Shown: positions 17,278-27,220, counted from the first letter of the stretch. The stretch is 56,506 bases of DNA from Oscillospiraceae bacterium (GCA_020024615.1 JAHHTP010000008.1:1-56506); one strand, 5' to 3'. Made by a program: numbers and translations. Notes: generated by a model not told the origin, from the letters alone.

Positions 17278-17332
17278 CTTTTTTGAATACAAAATATTAT
17301 AATATATATATATTTTGTATATCAGTTGCGCT
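17271..17332. promoter_or_regulatory. Nested palindrome between AraC and GH116 genes, candidate operator
   Basis: Outer arms AGTGCAACT (17271-17279) and AGTTGCGCT (17324-17332) match at eight of nine positions as inverted repeats. Inner arms ATACAAAATAT (17287-17297) and ATATTTTGTAT (17310-17320) are perfect. A TATAAT at 17332-17337 serves as -10 for GH116, with no good -35, as expected for an activator-dependent promoter. Confidence 0.65.
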
Positions 17333-17401
17333 ATAATGAAGTGGAAGAAGAAAATCTATGCTGTATCATCAGCAGGCAATTCAAAATTAGGAGGAATTTA
17401 T

Positions 17402-19780
17402 ATGGAACGAATTTATAAAGGAAAGCAGCTTGACCGCATCGGTTTTCCGATGGGTGGGCTGGGTGCCGGAATGTTGTGTTTGGAGGGAACCGGTGCTTTG
17501 GCGCAGATTTCCATTCGCAATGCACCGAATGTAAGCTTTGAGCCGAATATTTTTGCAGCACTGCACATCTGTGGCGAACATCCGAATACCAGAGTTTTAG
17601 AAGCTCCTGTTCCAACGTTTAAGATTATGAGAAGTCCGGATGGCGGTATGATGGGAGCAGGAAATGGCTTGGTCGGCAAAAATTACGGACTGCCGCGTTT
17701 TAATGGAGAAGCAGAGTTTCAGTCAAAATTTCCATTTGCAAACATCAAGCTGGTGGAGGAAACCATTCCGCTAAATGTATCTTTAACTGGATGGAGTCCG
17801 TTTATTCCGGGGGATGAAGATCGTTCTGGTATGCCGTTTGCGGCGGTGGAATATCGCTTTGAAAACCCGACAGACGAGCAAATCAGTGCGGTATTTTCTT
17901 TCAATGCATTCAACTTTATGGGATTAGACGATGATGCATGGGTAGAAAAACGCGAGGATGGTTTTATTCTGCGTCAGCCGGGCAGCAAGGAATCACCTTG
18001 GAAAGAGGGAGCATTTTATGCCTTTGTGGATGAGCGGGCAAAAGTGGATGCTGCATGGTTCAGAGGCGGCTGGTGGGATCCATTTACCATGCTGTGGAAT
18101 CAGGTAGAAAAAGGAGATATGCCGGATCGTTGTTTCGAGGATGGTGGAAAGAGTGTCGGCGGTGCGTTATCTATACCGTTTACAGTTAAACCGCATGAAA
18201 GCGAAGTGATTCGTCTGAAAATGTGTTGGTATGTGCCGAACAGCGAGATGCGTTTTGGTGCTGATCTGGATGACAGCAAAGAAACCTATCGCCCGTGGTA
18301 CAGTGAAAAATATGCTTCTGTTGAAGCGGTTCATGATACCATTGTTTTGGAATACGACAGTCTGTATGCCGATAGTAAAAAATTTAACGAATGTTTTGCA
18401 CAGATGACCCTTGGGTCGGAAGTGCAGGAAGCAGTGGAAGCAAATCTTGCAATTTTAAAATCCCCGACCATTTTGCGCCAGTATGACGGACGCATGTGGG
18501 CATGGGAGGGTTGCTGCGATACGGTGGGCAGCTGCATTGGTTCCTGTACCCATGTATGGAACTATGCGCAGGCGATTTGCCATCTGTTCCCGCGTCTGGA
18601 GAGAAGTCTGCGGCAGACGGAATTCCATGAGAGCCAGAACGAAGAAGGGCATCAACAGTTCCGCGCATCTTTGCCGATTCGTACATCTGCGCATGATTTT
18701 CATGCGGCATCGGACGGTCAGCTGGGCGGTATCATGAAGGTTTACCGTGACTTTAAGATTTTAGGCGATGTAGAATGGTTAAAAGATATCTGGCCGCAGG
18801 TGAAGCAGAGCATCCATTATTGCATCGAAACATGGGATCCAAATCATGAGGGTGTGCTGCGTGAGCCACATCATAATACCTATGACATTGAGTTCTGGGG
18901 ACCGGATCCGATGTGTACTTCTTTCTATCTGGGTGCATTGCGTGCTATGGTACTGATGGCGGAAGTGATTGGAGAAGACGGTTCGGAATATGATGTGCTG
19001 TACCAGAAAGGCCGTGCCTTTATGGAGAATGAGCTGTTCAACGGGGAATATTTTGAGCAGCAGGTGCAGTGGAAGGGACTGCGTGCAACTTTGAATCCGG
19101 AAAACGATTTTCCAGAAACCGCAGAACTGTTGCGAACCGAAGGCCCGAAATATCAGTATGGAATTGGATGCCTTTCGGATGGTGTACTGGGTGCATGGAT
19201 GGCAGAGGTATGCGGAATTGGAGAGATTCTTTCACATGACAAGGTGTTGAGCCATCTGCGCAGCATTTACCGTTACAATTTCAGAGAGAATCTGAGAAAC
19301 CATTCTAACCCGCAGCGTCCGGGCTATGCGTTGGGCGAAGATGGCGGACTGCTGCTCTGTTCCTGGCCACATGGTAAAAAACCGTCCTTACCGTTTGTAT
19401 ACAGCGATGAGGTTTGGACTGGTATTGAATATCAGGTTGCTTCCCATTTGATGTTGATGGGCGAGAATGAGTTGGGCCGCAAGATCGTTAAGACACTGCG
19501 TGCGCGTTATGATGGTACGGTTCGCAATCCGTTTGACGAGTATGAATGTGGTCACTGGTATGCAAGAGCGATGGCATCCTATGCACTGATTCAGTCTTGC
19601 ACTGGCTTATCTCTGGATGAAGAAAAACATATTCTGTATTACAGAGAAACCGGAAAAGACTATCAGGCATTCTTAGCTGGCGAACACGGTTGGGGACTGG
19701 CTGGTATCAAGAACGGAAAACCGTTTGCAGAGGCTGTTTATGGTGAATTGCAGGTAAATAAAACTGCTAAAGTCATTTGA
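17402..19780 (+). CDS. GH116-type (DUF608) glycosidase, probable beta-glucosidase or beta-xylosidase
   Basis: A 792-residue protein of the glucosylceramidase GBA2/DUF608 type. The N-terminal beta domain begins with GKQLDRIGFPMGGLGAGM; the catalytic (alpha/alpha)6 barrel holds WAWEG, CTHVWNYAQA and HHNTYDIEFWGPDP. By comparison with GH116 enzymes, E369 (WAWEG) is the candidate nucleophile and D495 (NTYD) the candidate acid/base; this is my alignment by eye. No signal peptide is visible, so it should act in the cytoplasm on imported glycosides, yet no sugar transporter is adjacent. The frame is open back to 17315, but ATG at 17402 has GGAGGAATTT before it. Probably controlled by the divergent AraC protein. 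Confidence 0.85.
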   Translation: MERIYKGKQLDRIGFPMGGLGAGMLCLEGTGALAQISIRNAPNVSFEPNIFAALHICGEHPNTRVLEAPVPTFKIMRSPDGGMMGAGNGLVGKNYGLPRFNGEAEFQSKFPFANIKLVEETIPLNVSLTGWSPFIPGDEDRSGMPFAAVEYRFENPTDEQISAVFSFNAFNFMGLDDDAWVEKREDGFILRQPGSKESPWKEGAFYAFVDERAKVDAAWFRGGWWDPFTMLWNQVEKGDMPDRCFEDGGKSVGGALSIPFTVKPHESEVIRLKMCWYVPNSEMRFGADLDDSKETYRPWYSEKYASVEAVHDTIVLEYDSLYADSKKFNECFAQMTLGSEVQEAVEANLAILKSPTILRQYDGRMWAWEGCCDTVGSCIGSCTHVWNYAQAICHLFPRLERSLRQTEFHESQNEEGHQQFRASLPIRTSAHDFHAASDGQLGGIMKVYRDFKILGDVEWLKDIWPQVKQSIHYCIETWDPNHEGVLREPHHNTYDIEFWGPDPMCTSFYLGALRAMVLMAEVIGEDGSEYDVLYQKGRAFMENELFNGEYFEQQVQWKGLRATLNPENDFPETAELLRTEGPKYQYGIGCLSDGVLGAWMAEVCGIGEILSHDKVLSHLRSIYRYNFRENLRNHSNPQRPGYALGEDGGLLLCSWPHGKKPSLPFVYSDEVWTGIEYQVASHLMLMGENELGRKIVKTLRARYDGTVRNPFDEYECGHWYARAMASYALIQSCTGLSLDEEKHILYYRETGKDYQAFLAGEHGWGLAGIKNGKPFAEAVYGELQVNKTAKVI

Positions 19781-19791
19781 ATATCAAAATA

Positions 19792-19821
19792 AAGCCGGTG
19801 CTTTTGAGCATCGGCTTTTGG
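19792..19821. terminator. Terminator between GH116 and ABC exporter genes
   Basis: Eleven-base-pair stem AAGCCGGTGCT/AGCATCGGCTT with a four-base loop and TT on one side, A-rich on the other. It serves both convergent transcripts. Confidence 0.8.
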
Positions 19822-19834
19822 TATATAGAAAATA

Positions 19835-21676
19835 TTATTGATAATACTGTGCCTGTGCATACCACAAGTCATGATATTTTCCGTCTTGCTCCACCAATTC
19901 ATCGTGCGAACCGTGCTGCACCAGCTCACCATGATCGAATACCACAATATTTGAACAGAAACGGCAGGAGGAAAGGCGATGGGAAATATAAACTGCGGTT
20001 TTATCTCCAACAATATCATTGAATTTTGCGTAAATTTCAGCCTCACTAATTGGATCCAGTGCGGCGGTTGGTTCATCCAGCACAATAAATGGAGCGTTTT
20101 TATATAATGCTCTGGCAAGTGCAATCTTTTGTGCCTCGCCACCGGAAACCTGCACGCCTTCCTCGGTGAAATTTTTATACAGATAGGTGTCAAGTCCTTT
20201 ATCCCATGTGCTGAGTTTATCCGAAAATCCTGCTTTTTCGAGGCATTCTTTGACTCTATCTTGGTCGTATTTCACACTGGATGCAACATTTTCGCCTAAG
20301 GTAAATGGCATGAGTGCAAAGTCCTGGAATACAATACCGAAAATTTCCATGTACTGGTCATAATCGTATTTTTTGATATCAATACCATTTAAGGTGATTT
20401 TACCTTCGGTCGGCTCATATAGTCGGCAAAGTAACTTAATCATAGTCGATTTACCAGAACCGTTTTCGCCAACGACTGCCATTTTCTCACCAATTTGGAA
20501 TTTCATATTGAGATGTTTCAGTGCATAATCGTCGTTGCCCGGATATTTGAAAGACACATCATGGAACTCGATTTCGTACTCATTGTCATCCCGTTTTTCG
20601 ACATTCAGAGAGCCCAGATATTTCTGGTTCGGAATATCCAAAAACTCGAAATATTTTTTAAGAAACGGCATATTTATCTGCCATTCGGTTATAACGCTAA
20701 TCAGCCCGTTGATACCAGTGACAAACTGGATGACCGAAGAAACATACTGTACAATGTTGCCGACGCCAAACGCACCGCCAATCGCTTTACAAGCCGCAAA
20801 CAGATAGATGATACCGTTTAAGATATGTGTACTCAATGTTTTCGCCGTTTCGGTGTTCGCTCCTTTTTTCCTTACGGCATCAAATTCTGAAATACTCATT
20901 CTCATATGCGCCAAGCGGTCCTGACGATACATGCGCACATCACGCTGGCGGTCGCGTTTGATAAATGTACGCAGATAGAAATTAAATTCGCGATTTCCCT
21001 GGTTATTGGTTGCAGAGAAATTGGACACAAATTGGTCTAACCGATGTGACAATACGGCAGAAAGCACAATCGAACCGACAATGGCAGCAACAATCAACAG
21101 ATTGATCCACCAGCGATTGAGCCATGCAAATCCGGGTTTGGACGCTGCCAGATAGAACATACTGACTGCCAGTGTGATGGAAGTGACAACCTGTGTAAAG
21201 CTGACCACCAACTGATCCACACTGACAAATATCAATTTGGAAAGACCAAATCCCATACCCTGCTGATGCCCGAGAATCTGATTTTCTTTATCACGAATTT
21301 CCTGGTTTTCTGTGTCAATAAAATCCATTTCCTGCATCTTATGCGACAAAAGATATTGACAATGCCACCAATCCAAAGCAGATTTACTTTCAACAAAACG
21401 CGTCAAAAAGCTCTTAATGATAAGGCAGACAAGATTTGCACCGATGGTGATAGCTACCAGCACCAACAATCTGTGTTTATCCTGCGTGCCGGTCAATTCA
21501 TTTAAAATCAGTGCGGAAAGATAGATATTGATAAAGGGATAAAGAGCTGTAAAAATACTTTTACCAATTTTATATAATAAGATATTCGGGTTGAATTGAT
21601 TGATGGTTTTAAATCCACGCAGCAGAAGCTGGATGCTTTCTTTCAAACCAATCTTCTGTTTACTCATTTTCTGCAC
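19835..21676 (-). CDS. ABC exporter, fused permease-ATPase (second subunit)
   Basis: A 613-residue half-transporter with about six membrane segments in residues 1-330 and an ATPase domain after residue 370. The ATPase has Walker A GENGSGKSTMIKLL, signature VSGGEAQKIALARAL, Walker B FIVLDEPTAALDP and the H-loop SHRLSS, all intact. The start overlaps the end of the upstream exporter gene by 17 bases, so the two almost surely form a heterodimer. Relatives are annotated as multidrug or peptide exporters; the substrate cannot be told from the sequence. Confidence 0.9.
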   Translation of the reverse strand: MQKMSKQKIGLKESIQLLLRGFKTINQFNPNILLYKIGKSIFTALYPFINIYLSALILNELTGTQDKHRLLVLVAITIGANLVCLIIKSFLTRFVESKSALDWWHCQYLLSHKMQEMDFIDTENQEIRDKENQILGHQQGMGFGLSKLIFVSVDQLVVSFTQVVTSITLAVSMFYLAASKPGFAWLNRWWINLLIVAAIVGSIVLSAVLSHRLDQFVSNFSATNNQGNREFNFYLRTFIKRDRQRDVRMYRQDRLAHMRMSISEFDAVRKKGANTETAKTLSTHILNGIIYLFAACKAIGGAFGVGNIVQYVSSVIQFVTGINGLISVITEWQINMPFLKKYFEFLDIPNQKYLGSLNVEKRDDNEYEIEFHDVSFKYPGNDDYALKHLNMKFQIGEKMAVVGENGSGKSTMIKLLCRLYEPTEGKITLNGIDIKKYDYDQYMEIFGIVFQDFALMPFTLGENVASSVKYDQDRVKECLEKAGFSDKLSTWDKGLDTYLYKNFTEEGVQVSGGEAQKIALARALYKNAPFIVLDEPTAALDPISEAEIYAKFNDIVGDKTAVYISHRLSSCRFCSNIVVFDHGELVQHGSHDELVEQDGKYHDLWYAQAQYYQ

Positions 21677-23492
21677 CCTCCTCTACATTTTCTTTATAAT
21701 ATTGACTTTGAATTTCAAACAGTTCAGCATATTTTCCGCCCAATGCCATCAATTCTGCATGCGTGCCCATTTCAGCAATTTTTTGATCAGCAATCATAAC
21801 GATGCGGTCACAGAATCGAGTCGATGCCAGTCGATGGGAAATATAGATGGAAGTTCTGCCCTTGGAAAGGTTGTTGTAATGCTCATACATTTTATTTTCT
21901 GCAATCGGGTCAAGTGCTGCGGTCGGTTCATCCAGCAATAAAATCGGCGCATTTTTATACAGCGCTCTTGCTAACATCAGGCGCTGTGTTTCACCGCCGG
22001 ACAGCGAAACCGCATCCAGATTAACTTCCTTCACCATCAGTGAATTTTCTTTTTCCGGCAGAGAATGAATCTTATCCGCAATATCTGCAAGCTCCATACA
22101 TTCCTCTACACGCTTATAGTCAACTTGCTCTTTTTCTGCGCTGGCGATGTTTTCTGCAATACTAATTGGCAGAATCGAAAAATCTTGGAATACTGCCGTA
22201 AACAGCTTATAATATTCTCCACGATCATACTGCTTAATATTTTTACCGTTTAACAGCACTTCACCTTCAGTCGGGTCATACAGTCCACAAAGTAACTGAA
22301 TCAAGGTGGTTTTACCAGCACCGTTTAAGCCAACGACTGCCAGTTTTTCTCCGGCGTGAATGGTTAAATTGATGTGTTCTAACACGTTTTTGGTGGTTCC
22401 ATCATAACAGAAGGAAACATCGCGCAGCTCTAACGTATAAGAATCTGCTTTTTCAATTTTGGTACCATCATGGTTGAAGATATCTGGATAATCCAAAAAT
22501 TCACGCAGACGACACAAATCTAGGCTGTATTTATGCAATGTATTATATTGCTCTAAAATGCTTAAAATCCAATTTGAAAATCCTGCAATCGCTGCAAACA
22601 GCAGAACAAATTGATCCACCGGCAAGCCTCTATCTAAAACCAGCCAAATCAAATAGGCATAGGCAGCACCCTCACGTAAAAATGCTGCAAGCGCATCAAA
22701 GAAATCTACCCAGAACTGTTTGGTACAGCCTTGTTTCTGGAAATCGTCTATGATTTTGCGGCTGCTATGATAAATATCCTGTAACCAATCCCCCAATGCA
22801 AATAGGCGAATATCCTTTGCATAGGAAGCGTCATTACCGGCGTCATATATAAATCCCAGTCGATTCCAGCCTTTTGTCCCGATCTCATCGTTGTCGTGAA
22901 TCCACTGGTTAACCTTTCTGCGCAGGAAAAAGCTGATGACGGTGCAACATACCACCAATGCAAGAATGGTTGGATTGATAGAAGTCAGCAATAACAGATA
23001 CACAAGAAAACCTATGATGCTGATGATAAAGGTTTGAATGCAGGCGAAAATCGCTTCTGTTGGGGAATCGTTATTGTTGACAAGCAACTGCGCTTTTTGC
23101 GTTGCCTGTTCAAAATCGCTTTTGCCCAGATTGACGAAATCAGTTTGCAAAATCTTATTGTTGATTCGCTCACAATAGGATAAACGCTGTCCGACTCTGG
23201 GAAGTTGCTGTAACATTTCATGACGAATTTTCAACGCTTCGAATAGTCCAAGTACGACTGAAAATACCGCAATGTAAATTGCCAGCTCTGTGATTGTGAC
23301 TTGATCGGTAACAAGCTGTACCACCGTTTTCGGCAGGTAAAGCTGTACCAGTGAAGCAGCAACCGAAGCAATGATTACAACCATCATGCGGATAACCATT
23401 GGCTTATCGGTCTGCCAGGCGTTTTTCATGACATACACGGTGTTCTGCCACACATTGTATGTCGGTTTTTGTTTTTTCTCTTTTGGTTTCAT
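21660..23492 (-). CDS. ABC exporter, fused permease-ATPase (first subunit)
   Basis: A 610-residue half-transporter paired with the overlapping downstream gene. The N-terminal membrane domain begins after a Lys-rich leader (MKPKEKKQKPT). The ATPase domain shows GLNGAGKTTLIQLL, LSGGETQRLMLARAL, ILLLDEPTAALDP and SHRLAS, so both nucleotide sites of the heterodimer look competent. The start codon follows AAGGGGGTATATTC. A TetR gene with its own terminator lies upstream in the same direction, so regulation by it is possible but not shown. Confidence 0.9.
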   Translation of the reverse strand: MKPKEKKQKPTYNVWQNTVYVMKNAWQTDKPMVIRMMVVIIASVAASLVQLYLPKTVVQLVTDQVTITELAIYIAVFSVVLGLFEALKIRHEMLQQLPRVGQRLSYCERINNKILQTDFVNLGKSDFEQATQKAQLLVNNNDSPTEAIFACIQTFIISIIGFLVYLLLLTSINPTILALVVCCTVISFFLRRKVNQWIHDNDEIGTKGWNRLGFIYDAGNDASYAKDIRLFALGDWLQDIYHSSRKIIDDFQKQGCTKQFWVDFFDALAAFLREGAAYAYLIWLVLDRGLPVDQFVLLFAAIAGFSNWILSILEQYNTLHKYSLDLCRLREFLDYPDIFNHDGTKIEKADSYTLELRDVSFCYDGTTKNVLEHINLTIHAGEKLAVVGLNGAGKTTLIQLLCGLYDPTEGEVLLNGKNIKQYDRGEYYKLFTAVFQDFSILPISIAENIASAEKEQVDYKRVEECMELADIADKIHSLPEKENSLMVKEVNLDAVSLSGGETQRLMLARALYKNAPILLLDEPTAALDPIAENKMYEHYNNLSKGRTSIYISHRLASTRFCDRIVMIADQKIAEMGTHAELMALGGKYAELFEIQSQYYKENVEEGAENE

Positions 23493-23547
23493 GAATATAC
23501 CCCCTTTGTTGTGACTCTATCTTAACACATTCTGGCGTTTAAATGTG

Positions 23548-23577
23548 AAAAAGTACGCAGAATGCTCTCCTGCGTAC
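23548..23577 (-). terminator. Terminator after the TetR gene
   Basis: Perfect eight-base-pair stem GTACGCAG/CTGCGTAC; on the minus strand it is followed by TTTTT. It separates the tetR transcript from the ABC exporter genes. Confidence 0.8.
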
Positions 23578-23652
23578 CTGAAATGCAAATTTTCTAAATT
23601 TTGCATGGTAAATTTGGTATTCCGTTTGATAAGGCTGATCATCTGCCTGCTG

Positions 23653-24210
23653 TTATTTTTGGTCACAGCGATCTATGATTTCTTCTAAATTTTCTAATTT
23701 CAGTTCGCAGATACGGTGAGCAAAGGTTTGAATATCATCCTGCATGCCGCTTTCAAGCCATCCGATTACAAACCCGAAAGAAACACATTTGAGATATGAA
23801 ATTAAACATTTCCGGTCGGATTCCGATACATTTCTTCCTGTTAAAATTTCATTAATATAGGTTGTGGCGGCATATTCACAGATACGCCATTGATACTGCT
23901 CATAAACATCCCGGCTGACAGAGCGGTAGATATGTAAAATAGCCTGCTTGTTTTCCAGGGCGAATCCAATAATGGCTTGCAGACAGTCTTCTAAGGAACT
24001 GATAGTCGGATATTGTGTAATAAAACGCTCTGTATCCTCTTTGATAATGGATTCGGTCAGCTGTGGGATGTCCTGAAAATGATAATAAAATGTGTTACGG
24101 TTGATATTGCAGTCATCTACAATATCACGCACGGAAATTTTTTTCAGCGGTTTTTCATTTAATAATTTTAAAAATGAGTTCCGAATGGCTTTCTTTGTAA
24201 AATCTGCCAT
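23653..24210 (-). CDS. TetR-family transcriptional regulator
   Basis: A 185-residue regulator. Residues about 5-55 form the TetR HTH (IRNSFLKLLNEKPLKKISV followed by VRDIVDDCNINRNTFYYHF); the rest is a helical ligand-binding domain. It resembles the Firmicutes branch often found beside MMPL or YhgE-type envelope genes. It is divergent from the DUF308-MMPL-heptad-repeat operon across about 290 bases, where CTGTCT/AGACAG flanks the -10 of that operon. That makes it the likely repressor of the operon. Confidence 0.88.
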   Translation of the reverse strand: MADFTKKAIRNSFLKLLNEKPLKKISVRDIVDDCNINRNTFYYHFQDIPQLTESIIKEDTERFITQYPTISSLEDCLQAIIGFALENKQAILHIYRSVSRDVYEQYQWRICEYAATTYINEILTGRNVSESDRKCLISYLKCVSFGFVIGWLESGMQDDIQTFAHRICELKLENLEEIIDRCDQK

Positions 24211-24358
24211 AGCACATGACTCCTTTCATTCATTACATTATTATTATATTGGATTTTAATAGAAATTTCAAGATATCTGAAGCTATAAACGAGTATTTCT
24301 TTGCATTGTTTTTTAGGAGGATTGTTTTAGGCATTTTTGAGAATCTGTTTAAATCTTG

Positions 24359-24409
24359 GACAGTTGCCATGTCGCTGTCTGGTTTTACGATACTAATCCT
24401 GCAACTGTC
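24359..24409. repeat. Inverted repeat upstream of the DUF308-MMPL operon
   Basis: Perfect nine-base arms GACAGTTGC and GCAACTGTC, 33 bases apart, just upstream of the candidate -35. It could be a remote operator pair or a structural element; function is unknown. Confidence 0.4.
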
Positions 24410-24411
24410 TA

Positions 24412-24454
24412 TTTTCAGAACAGGTGCTGTCTGTTATACTGTTATTGTAGACAG
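24412..24454 (+). promoter_or_regulatory. Promoter with overlapping candidate TetR operator
   Basis: Weak -35 TTTTCA, 17 bases, TATACT (24435-24440). The -10 lies between inverted arms CTGTCT (24427-24432) and AGACAG (24449-24454), a layout fitting repression by the divergent TetR protein. Confidence 0.5.
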
Positions 24455-24502
24455 AAGTCAGAAAAGAGATTTCTGAAAATCCAAAAAAGGGAGGTATTGC
24501 AG

Positions 24503-25105
24503 ATGGAGCGGTTTCAATCTACAACACCAATGAAAGCAGCTAAGATTGGATATATTGTTATGTCCGCTATTTGCTGTGTGCTTGGGGTTCTTTTCATCGT
24601 GTTTCCGCAAATATCCGTTTCGGTCATTGGCATGACGATGGGTATTACGCTGATTCTCTTTGGTGTTATTAAGCTGATTGGTTATTTTTCCAAGGATCTA
24701 TATCGACTGGCCTTTCAGTATGATCTTGCGTTTGGCATTTTACTGCTGGCACTCGGCATTGCAATGCTTTGTCGGCTGGATAATGTCATCAATTTTATCT
24801 GCATTGTGTTGGGTATTGTATTTCTGGCAGACGGACTTTTCAAGATTCAGATGGCGATGGATTCCAAAACATTTGGCATCCGACTCTGGTGGTTGATTTT
24901 CCTATTTGCCGTTCTGACAGGAATCTTTGGAATTTTGCTGATTTTCCGTCCAGCGGCAGGTTCACAGTTTTTGATGATTCTGATTGGCATTTCATTGTTA
25001 TGTGAAGGCGTTTTAAGTTTAAGCACCGTACTGACAGTTGTAAAGATTATCAAAAATCAAGAGCCGGATCATATCGAAGCTGAATTTACGGAAAAGAAAG
25101 GATGA
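24503..25105 (+). CDS. DUF308 / HdeD-like membrane protein
   Basis: A 200-residue integral membrane protein with about six hydrophobic segments arranged in three repeated hairpins, as in the HdeD/DUF308 family. The frame is open upstream to 24356, but ATG at 24503 follows AAAGGGAGGTATTGC and gives a normal N-terminus. The E. coli HdeD relative is linked to acid resistance; here the role is unknown. Its stop overlaps the MMPL gene start (ATGA), so the two are co-translated in an operon with a TetR gene opposite. Confidence 0.82.
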   Translation: MERFQSTTPMKAAKIGYIVMSAICCVLGVLFIVFPQISVSVIGMTMGITLILFGVIKLIGYFSKDLYRLAFQYDLAFGILLLALGIAMLCRLDNVINFICIVLGIVFLADGLFKIQMAMDSKTFGIRLWWLIFLFAVLTGIFGILLIFRPAAGSQFLMILIGISLLCEGVLSLSTVLTVVKIIKNQEPDHIEAEFTEKKG

Positions 25106-27207
25106 ATGATATGCGATTTTCAAAAGGTGTTGTAAAATGCCGTATTCCTATTTTAATCATTACGCTGTTGCTGATGATTCCAGCGGTTTTTGGTATGGTA
25201 AATACCCGAATCAACTATGATATGCTGGATTATCTGCCGGATGATATGGATACGGTTATTGGTCAGGAGGAGCTTCTGAATGATTTCGGAAAAGGAGCTT
25301 TTTCCTTTATTATTGTGGAGGATATGCCTGCAAAGGATGTTGCCGCATTAAAGACAAAAATCGAGCAGGTGGATCATGTCGAAACGGTTGTTTGGTATGA
25401 TTCGATGTTTGATATTTCGGTTCCGATGGAACTGCTTCCGGATAAGGTATATGAGGCATTCAATACCGAAAATGCCACCATGATGGCGGTATTTTTCGAT
25501 ACATCCACTTCTGCTGATATTACGATGGATGCGATTCGTGATATTCGTGCAATCGCTGGCAAACAGTGTTTTGTGTCCGGCATGTCTGCATTGGTTACTG
25601 ACTTGAAAGACCTCTGCGAAAAAGAGGAACCGGTTTATGTTGGCTTAGCAGTTCTGCTTGCCTGTGCTGCAATGATGCTGTTTTTGGACAGCTGGCTCAT
25701 TCCGCTTATCTTCCTTGCAAGTATCGGTATGGCAATTGTGTTAAACTTGGGCAGCAACTGGTTTATGGGCGAGATTTCGTACATTACCAAGGCGTTGTCT
25801 GCGGTGTTACAGCTTGCTGTTACAATGGACTATTCAATTTTCCTGTGGCACAGCTACAATGAACAGCGGCTTTGTTGCAGCGACAACAAGGATGCAATGG
25901 CGGCTGCTATTAAAGCAACCTTGACTTCGGTTGTGGGAAGTTCCATTACCACCATTGCTGGATTTATCGCACTTTGCTTTATGACCTTTACCCTTGGTCG
26001 TGACCTTGGTATTGTTATGGCGAAAGGCGTTCTGTTTGGTGTTATCGGATGTGTTACCATTCTGCCATCGCTGATTCTGCTGTTTGATAAACCGCTGCAA
26101 AAAACCAAGCACCGTTCGTTGATTCCGGATATGACGAAATTTTCCAAAGGTGTTATCCGCATTTTCCCGGTATTTCTGGTTGTATTTGCATTGCTGATTC
26201 CGCCAGCTTATTACGGCTATGATAAAACAAACGATGAAGTTTATTATGATATGGGCGAATGCCTGCCGAAAGACATGGAATTCGTCATTGCAAACACCAA
26301 GCTGTCCGACGAATTCGATATTGCATCCACCCACATGTTACTGGTAGACGCTAATCTGGATTCTACATCGGTTCGTTCCATGATTGACGAAATGGAGCAG
26401 GTAGATGGAGTCAAATATGTACTGGGACTGGAATCGGTGGTCGGTTCACGCGTTCCACAGGAGATTCTGCCTGAGTCGATTTTGGAGATTCTTAAGAGTG
26501 ACAAATGGGAATTGATGTTGATCAACTCAGAATACCGTGTTGCAAGTGACAAGGTAAATGCCCAGATTGATGAATTAAACAACATACTCAAAAAATATGA
26601 TGAACACGGTATGTTAATCGGTGAAGCTCCGTGTATGAAAGATATGATTGAAACAACCGGTCATGACTTCCAGGTTGTTAATGCCGTATCCATCATTGCA
26701 ATCTTCTTTATCATTGCGATTGTAGAAAAGAGCATTTCGCTGCCGTTTATCCTGATTGCGGTTATCGAGCTGGCAATTTTTATCAATCTTGGTCTGCCGC
26801 ATTATTTCGGTCAGTCACTGCCGTTTATCGCGCCGATCTGCATCAGTACCATTCAGTTGGGTGCAACAGTTGACTATGCAATTTTAATGACCACCCGATA
26901 TAAATTCGAGCGCATGAGCGGTGAAAACAAGCGTCAGTCAATTATCATGGCACTGTCCACATCCATTCCGTCGATCATCGTCAGCGGCATGGGACTGTTC
27001 GCAGCGACCTTTGGCGTAGCGTTATATTCGGATATCGACATCATCAGCTCCATGTGTATGCTGATGGCAAGAGGTGCCGTTGTTTCGATGCTTTGTGTTA
27101 TCTTCATTTTACCAGCACTGTTGATGCTTTGTGATAAGCTGATCTGTGCAACAACATGGGGAATGCGCAAATCTGTCAAATCGGAAACGGCTGTCAAGTC
27201 AAATTAA
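25102..27207 (+). CDS. MMPL/RND-family transporter
   Basis: A 701-residue transporter of the MMPL type in the RND superfamily. Two homologous halves are seen, each with one membrane helix, an extracytoplasmic domain (NYDMLDYLPDDMDT in the first, DMGECLPKDMEFVI in the second) and a five-helix membrane bundle. VTMDYSIFLWHSYNE and ATVDYAILMTTRY are the paired proton-relay regions with Asp-Tyr. MMPL proteins move lipids, glycolipids or drugs by proton motive force. An alternative ATG at 25111 would shorten it by three residues. It lies between the DUF308 gene and the heptad-repeat gene. Confidence 0.9.
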   Translation: MNDMRFSKGVVKCRIPILIITLLLMIPAVFGMVNTRINYDMLDYLPDDMDTVIGQEELLNDFGKGAFSFIIVEDMPAKDVAALKTKIEQVDHVETVVWYDSMFDISVPMELLPDKVYEAFNTENATMMAVFFDTSTSADITMDAIRDIRAIAGKQCFVSGMSALVTDLKDLCEKEEPVYVGLAVLLACAAMMLFLDSWLIPLIFLASIGMAIVLNLGSNWFMGEISYITKALSAVLQLAVTMDYSIFLWHSYNEQRLCCSDNKDAMAAAIKATLTSVVGSSITTIAGFIALCFMTFTLGRDLGIVMAKGVLFGVIGCVTILPSLILLFDKPLQKTKHRSLIPDMTKFSKGVIRIFPVFLVVFALLIPPAYYGYDKTNDEVYYDMGECLPKDMEFVIANTKLSDEFDIASTHMLLVDANLDSTSVRSMIDEMEQVDGVKYVLGLESVVGSRVPQEILPESILEILKSDKWELMLINSEYRVASDKVNAQIDELNNILKKYDEHGMLIGEAPCMKDMIETTGHDFQVVNAVSIIAIFFIIAIVEKSISLPFILIAVIELAIFINLGLPHYFGQSLPFIAPICISTIQLGATVDYAILMTTRYKFERMSGENKRQSIIMALSTSIPSIIVSGMGLFAATFGVALYSDIDIISSMCMLMARGAVVSMLCVIFILPALLMLCDKLICATTWGMRKSVKSETAVKSN

Positions 27208-27220
27208 CGGAGGGATTACC

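Noticed and set aside
24216..24476. Open frame of 86 codons in the TetR/DUF308 gap
   Set aside because: It has no ribosome binding site and overlaps the promoter and operator-like repeats; the region is regulatory.
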